From Deltaproteobacteria bacterium (lineage in GTDB: Bacteria; Myxococcota_A; Polyangia; Haliangiales; JADYYK01): DNA of 64,000 nt. The DNA lies in NCBI GenBank assembly GCA_020853705.1, contig JADYYK010000008.1:24393-88392 (forward strand), in the 5' to 3' direction. A model generated the notes under the pieces. That model saw only the letters and a program-made list of their open reading frames with translations. It was not told the origin of the DNA and ran no database searches. Positions 62,581 through 64,000 of this stretch are shown in pieces; positions within the stretch are counted from its first letter, which is position 1; every line of letters begins with the position of its first letter. The position numbers were made by a program, and so were the translations under genes.

Positions 62581-64000
62581 ATGACCCAGGCGGCACACGA
62601 GTTCATACAGCGCGCCAGGGGCCTGATCGGGCGTCGCCAGTACCAGGAAGCCGTGAAGGTCTGCCGGCTTGGCCTGCTGTCGCACCCGACGCTCGTGGAG
62701 GGGCGCATCGTGCTGGCCAGCGCGCTGCTGGAGCTGGGCCGCCACGACGAGGTCCTGGCCGAGATGCGGGTGGCGCTGGACCTCGCGGCCGACAGCCCGC
62801 ACGCGCACATCCTCAAGGGTGAGGCCTTCCTCAGGAAGGGCGACCTCAAGCAGGCCGAGGAGGCGCTGCTGGCGGCGCGCAAGCTGGATCCCAAGAACGA
62901 CCGCATCGCGCAGCTCATCGCCGAGGTGCGCCGCGGTGGGCTGCGGCCGCCAGCGGGCGCGCACGGTCGGGTGGTCAGCTCGGGTGGCGCCGACGACTTC
63001 GCGGTCGGCGGGGTGGCGACGCGGGTCTACCCCGCCACCGGCAAGCTGCTCCAGGATCCGGTGGAGGACTACGAGAACGCTGCGGCGACCATGGTCGGCA
63101 CCGAGCCGCCGACCGGCTTCGTGGACGTCGATCCCGCGCTGCTGGAGGCGACCCGGGTCGGTGACGACGCCGAGGCCACGCGGGTCGGCGACGAGGCCAC
63201 GGTGCAGGTGTCGCCCGAGCTGGCGGCGGATCTGCTGCTCGAGAGCGAGGTCGGGCTGGACTCGCTCGACCTGGGCACGCCGTCGATCGGGACCGCCCAG
63301 GTGACCGAGTCCGCGCAGGCGGCGGCCAGGCGGCGTGCGCATGACGATCCGACCCGGGCCATCGGCACTGCGGCGCCGGCGCGCCCGTCGCGCGCTCGCA
63401 CCCCGCAGCCCGAGCCGGACGACATGGATCCGGAGATCGATCCGCCCGAGGCCGACGACCTGGAGTCGGGTGGCATCGAGCTGGATCCCGACGACTCCGC
63501 GGTGCAGATGCTCGATGGCGGCGACCTGTCGGCGCGCTCCAAGCTGCCGCTCCGGCCGCGCAACGAGAAGGAGACCCAGAAGGCGCGGCCGGGTGGACGC
63601 GAGGCGGCCTCGGGTGGCAAGCAGGCGCCGCCCCGCCTGGGGCGCGGCGCGGCGTTCGCGGACGGCAGCGACGAGACCCGACCCGAGACCGCGCAGGCCA
63701 AGGCGCAGCCCAAGGTGGTCAAGCTGTCGTCGCCCGCGAAGGGTGCGCCGGGCCAGCACATCCGCGCTCTTTTGGAGGACGACTCCGACGTCGGCCAGGA
63801 GCTGGAGAGCACCACGCCGCAGGGCATCGACCTGCGCAAGCAGGCGCGCCCTGGTGGTGTCGGCGGCGGTGTGCGGCGCGAGGTGCCGCCGTCGGCCATC
63901 GCGGCCGAGCGCTCGGTGGCCGAGGCCGAGGCCAAGGCGGAGGCGGCGGAGCGCGCGGCGGCGGAGCGCGCGGCGGCGGAGCGCGCGGCGGCGGAGCGCG
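62581..64000 (+). CDS. TPR protein with long acidic/repeat linker (3' end cut)
   Basis: 473 residues visible from ATG 62581 (GAGGGGATGATG lies before it), still open at the window end. Residues 5-120 are three TPR-like helical pairs: AHEFIQRARGLIGRRQYQEAV, GRIVLASALLELGRHDEVLAEM and AHILKGEAFLRKGDLKQAEEALLAARKLDP. After that the protein is disordered and rich in Asp, Glu, Ala and Pro, with repeats of ATRVGD and an AERAA run in the last 20 residues. In myxobacteria such TPR proteins with long linkers often belong to gliding or secretion complexes; here that is only a possibility. Confidence 0.8.
   Translation, partial: MTQAAHEFIQRARGLIGRRQYQEAVKVCRLGLLSHPTLVEGRIVLASALLELGRHDEVLAEMRVALDLAADSPHAHILKGEAFLRKGDLKQAEEALLAARKLDPKNDRIAQLIAEVRRGGLRPPAGAHGRVVSSGGADDFAVGGVATRVYPATGKLLQDPVEDYENAAATMVGTEPPTGFVDVDPALLEATRVGDDAEATRVGDEATVQVSPELAADLLLESEVGLDSLDLGTPSIGTAQVTESAQAAARRRAHDDPTRAIGTAAPARPSRARTPQPEPDDMDPEIDPPEADDLESGGIELDPDDSAVQMLDGGDLSARSKLPLRPRNEKETQKARPGGREAASGGKQAPPRLGRGAAFADGSDETRPETAQAKAQPKVVKLSSPAKGAPGQHIRALLEDDSDVGQELESTTPQGIDLRKQARPGGVGGGVRREVPPSAIAAERSVAEAEAKAEAAERAAAERAAAERAAAER
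63944..64000 (+). repeat. Tandem 15-bp repeat at the window end (AERAA)n
   Basis: GCGGCGGAGCGCGCG units repeat in frame, coding for Ala-Glu-Arg-Ala-Ala and continuing past the window end. Together with the upstream acidic/basic stretch it would make a charged single helix or coiled coil. Confidence 0.8.

Overview
The window is about 64 kb of very GC-rich DNA (roughly 70 percent G+C by eye) from a Gram-negative bacterium, most likely a Myxococcota (Polyangia/Haliangium-type) chromosome. The pointers are a subtilase with FG-GAP repeats and a MYXO-CTERM-like tail, a DUF4388-like/J-like protein, paired DUF2330 proteins, very many lipoproteins with low-complexity linkers, a MoxR/DUF58/VWA operon and numerous c-type cytochromes. 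No insertion sequence, prophage or CRISPR array is visible. Genes are tightly packed with many 4-nt ATGA overlaps, and no gap exceeds 300 bases.

Layout. 1-5.7 kb: DUF4388/J-like protein, lipoproteins, alpha/beta hydrolase, crotonase, an EF-hand-type secreted protein and a PilZ protein. 5.9-12.6 kb: MepA-like endopeptidase; a fluoride riboswitch followed by a CLC-F type fluoride transporter; envelope lipoproteins, a GFA-type zinc protein, a PAP2 phosphatase, a secreted papain-like protein and two related CPxGW proteins. 12.8-17.1 kb: the housekeeping run fmt-rsmB-rpe, interrupted by a two-gene cassette with a DUF6036-like nucleotidyltransferase. 17.1-20.4 kb (minus): three overlapping genes for haem lipoproteins and a one-haem outer-membrane barrel protein whose architecture recalls Cyc2. 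21.1-21.9 kb: receiver-XRE regulator and tRNA-Pro(CGG) with its own promoter.

22.0-28.2 kb (plus) is the most striking block: an inner-membrane protein combining a cyclic-nucleotide-binding-like domain, four Fe-S motifs and a b-haem membrane domain; then a periplasmic cytochrome with 29 CxxCH motifs plus one CX3CH; then an outer-membrane barrel-like protein. Together they look like an electron path across the whole cell envelope. 28.2-34.9 kb: Uma2 protein, tandem DUF2330 genes, DTW-type tRNA modification enzyme and a TldE/TldD pair whose TldD has a Tat-like signal. 35.0-38.8 kb: a seven-haem lipoprotein and an ExbD-like lipoprotein, each carrying a hexanucleotide repeat tract. 38.8-48.4 kb (minus): a coiled-coil protein, MoxR ATPase, DUF58 protein and two VWA membrane proteins. 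48.6-56.7 kb: small helical protein, ribbon-helix-helix/zinc-ribbon protein, GT39-like transferase, a second TldE/TldD pair, aminotransferase and prmC. 56.7-64.0 kb: secreted subtilase, polysaccharide flippase, a lipoprotein and a TPR protein cut by the window end.

How they work together: two separate haem/outer-membrane-barrel loci plus a seven-haem lipoprotein in one window suggest that moving electrons across the envelope is a real part of this organism's physiology. All functions are from reading the sequence; no database search was run.
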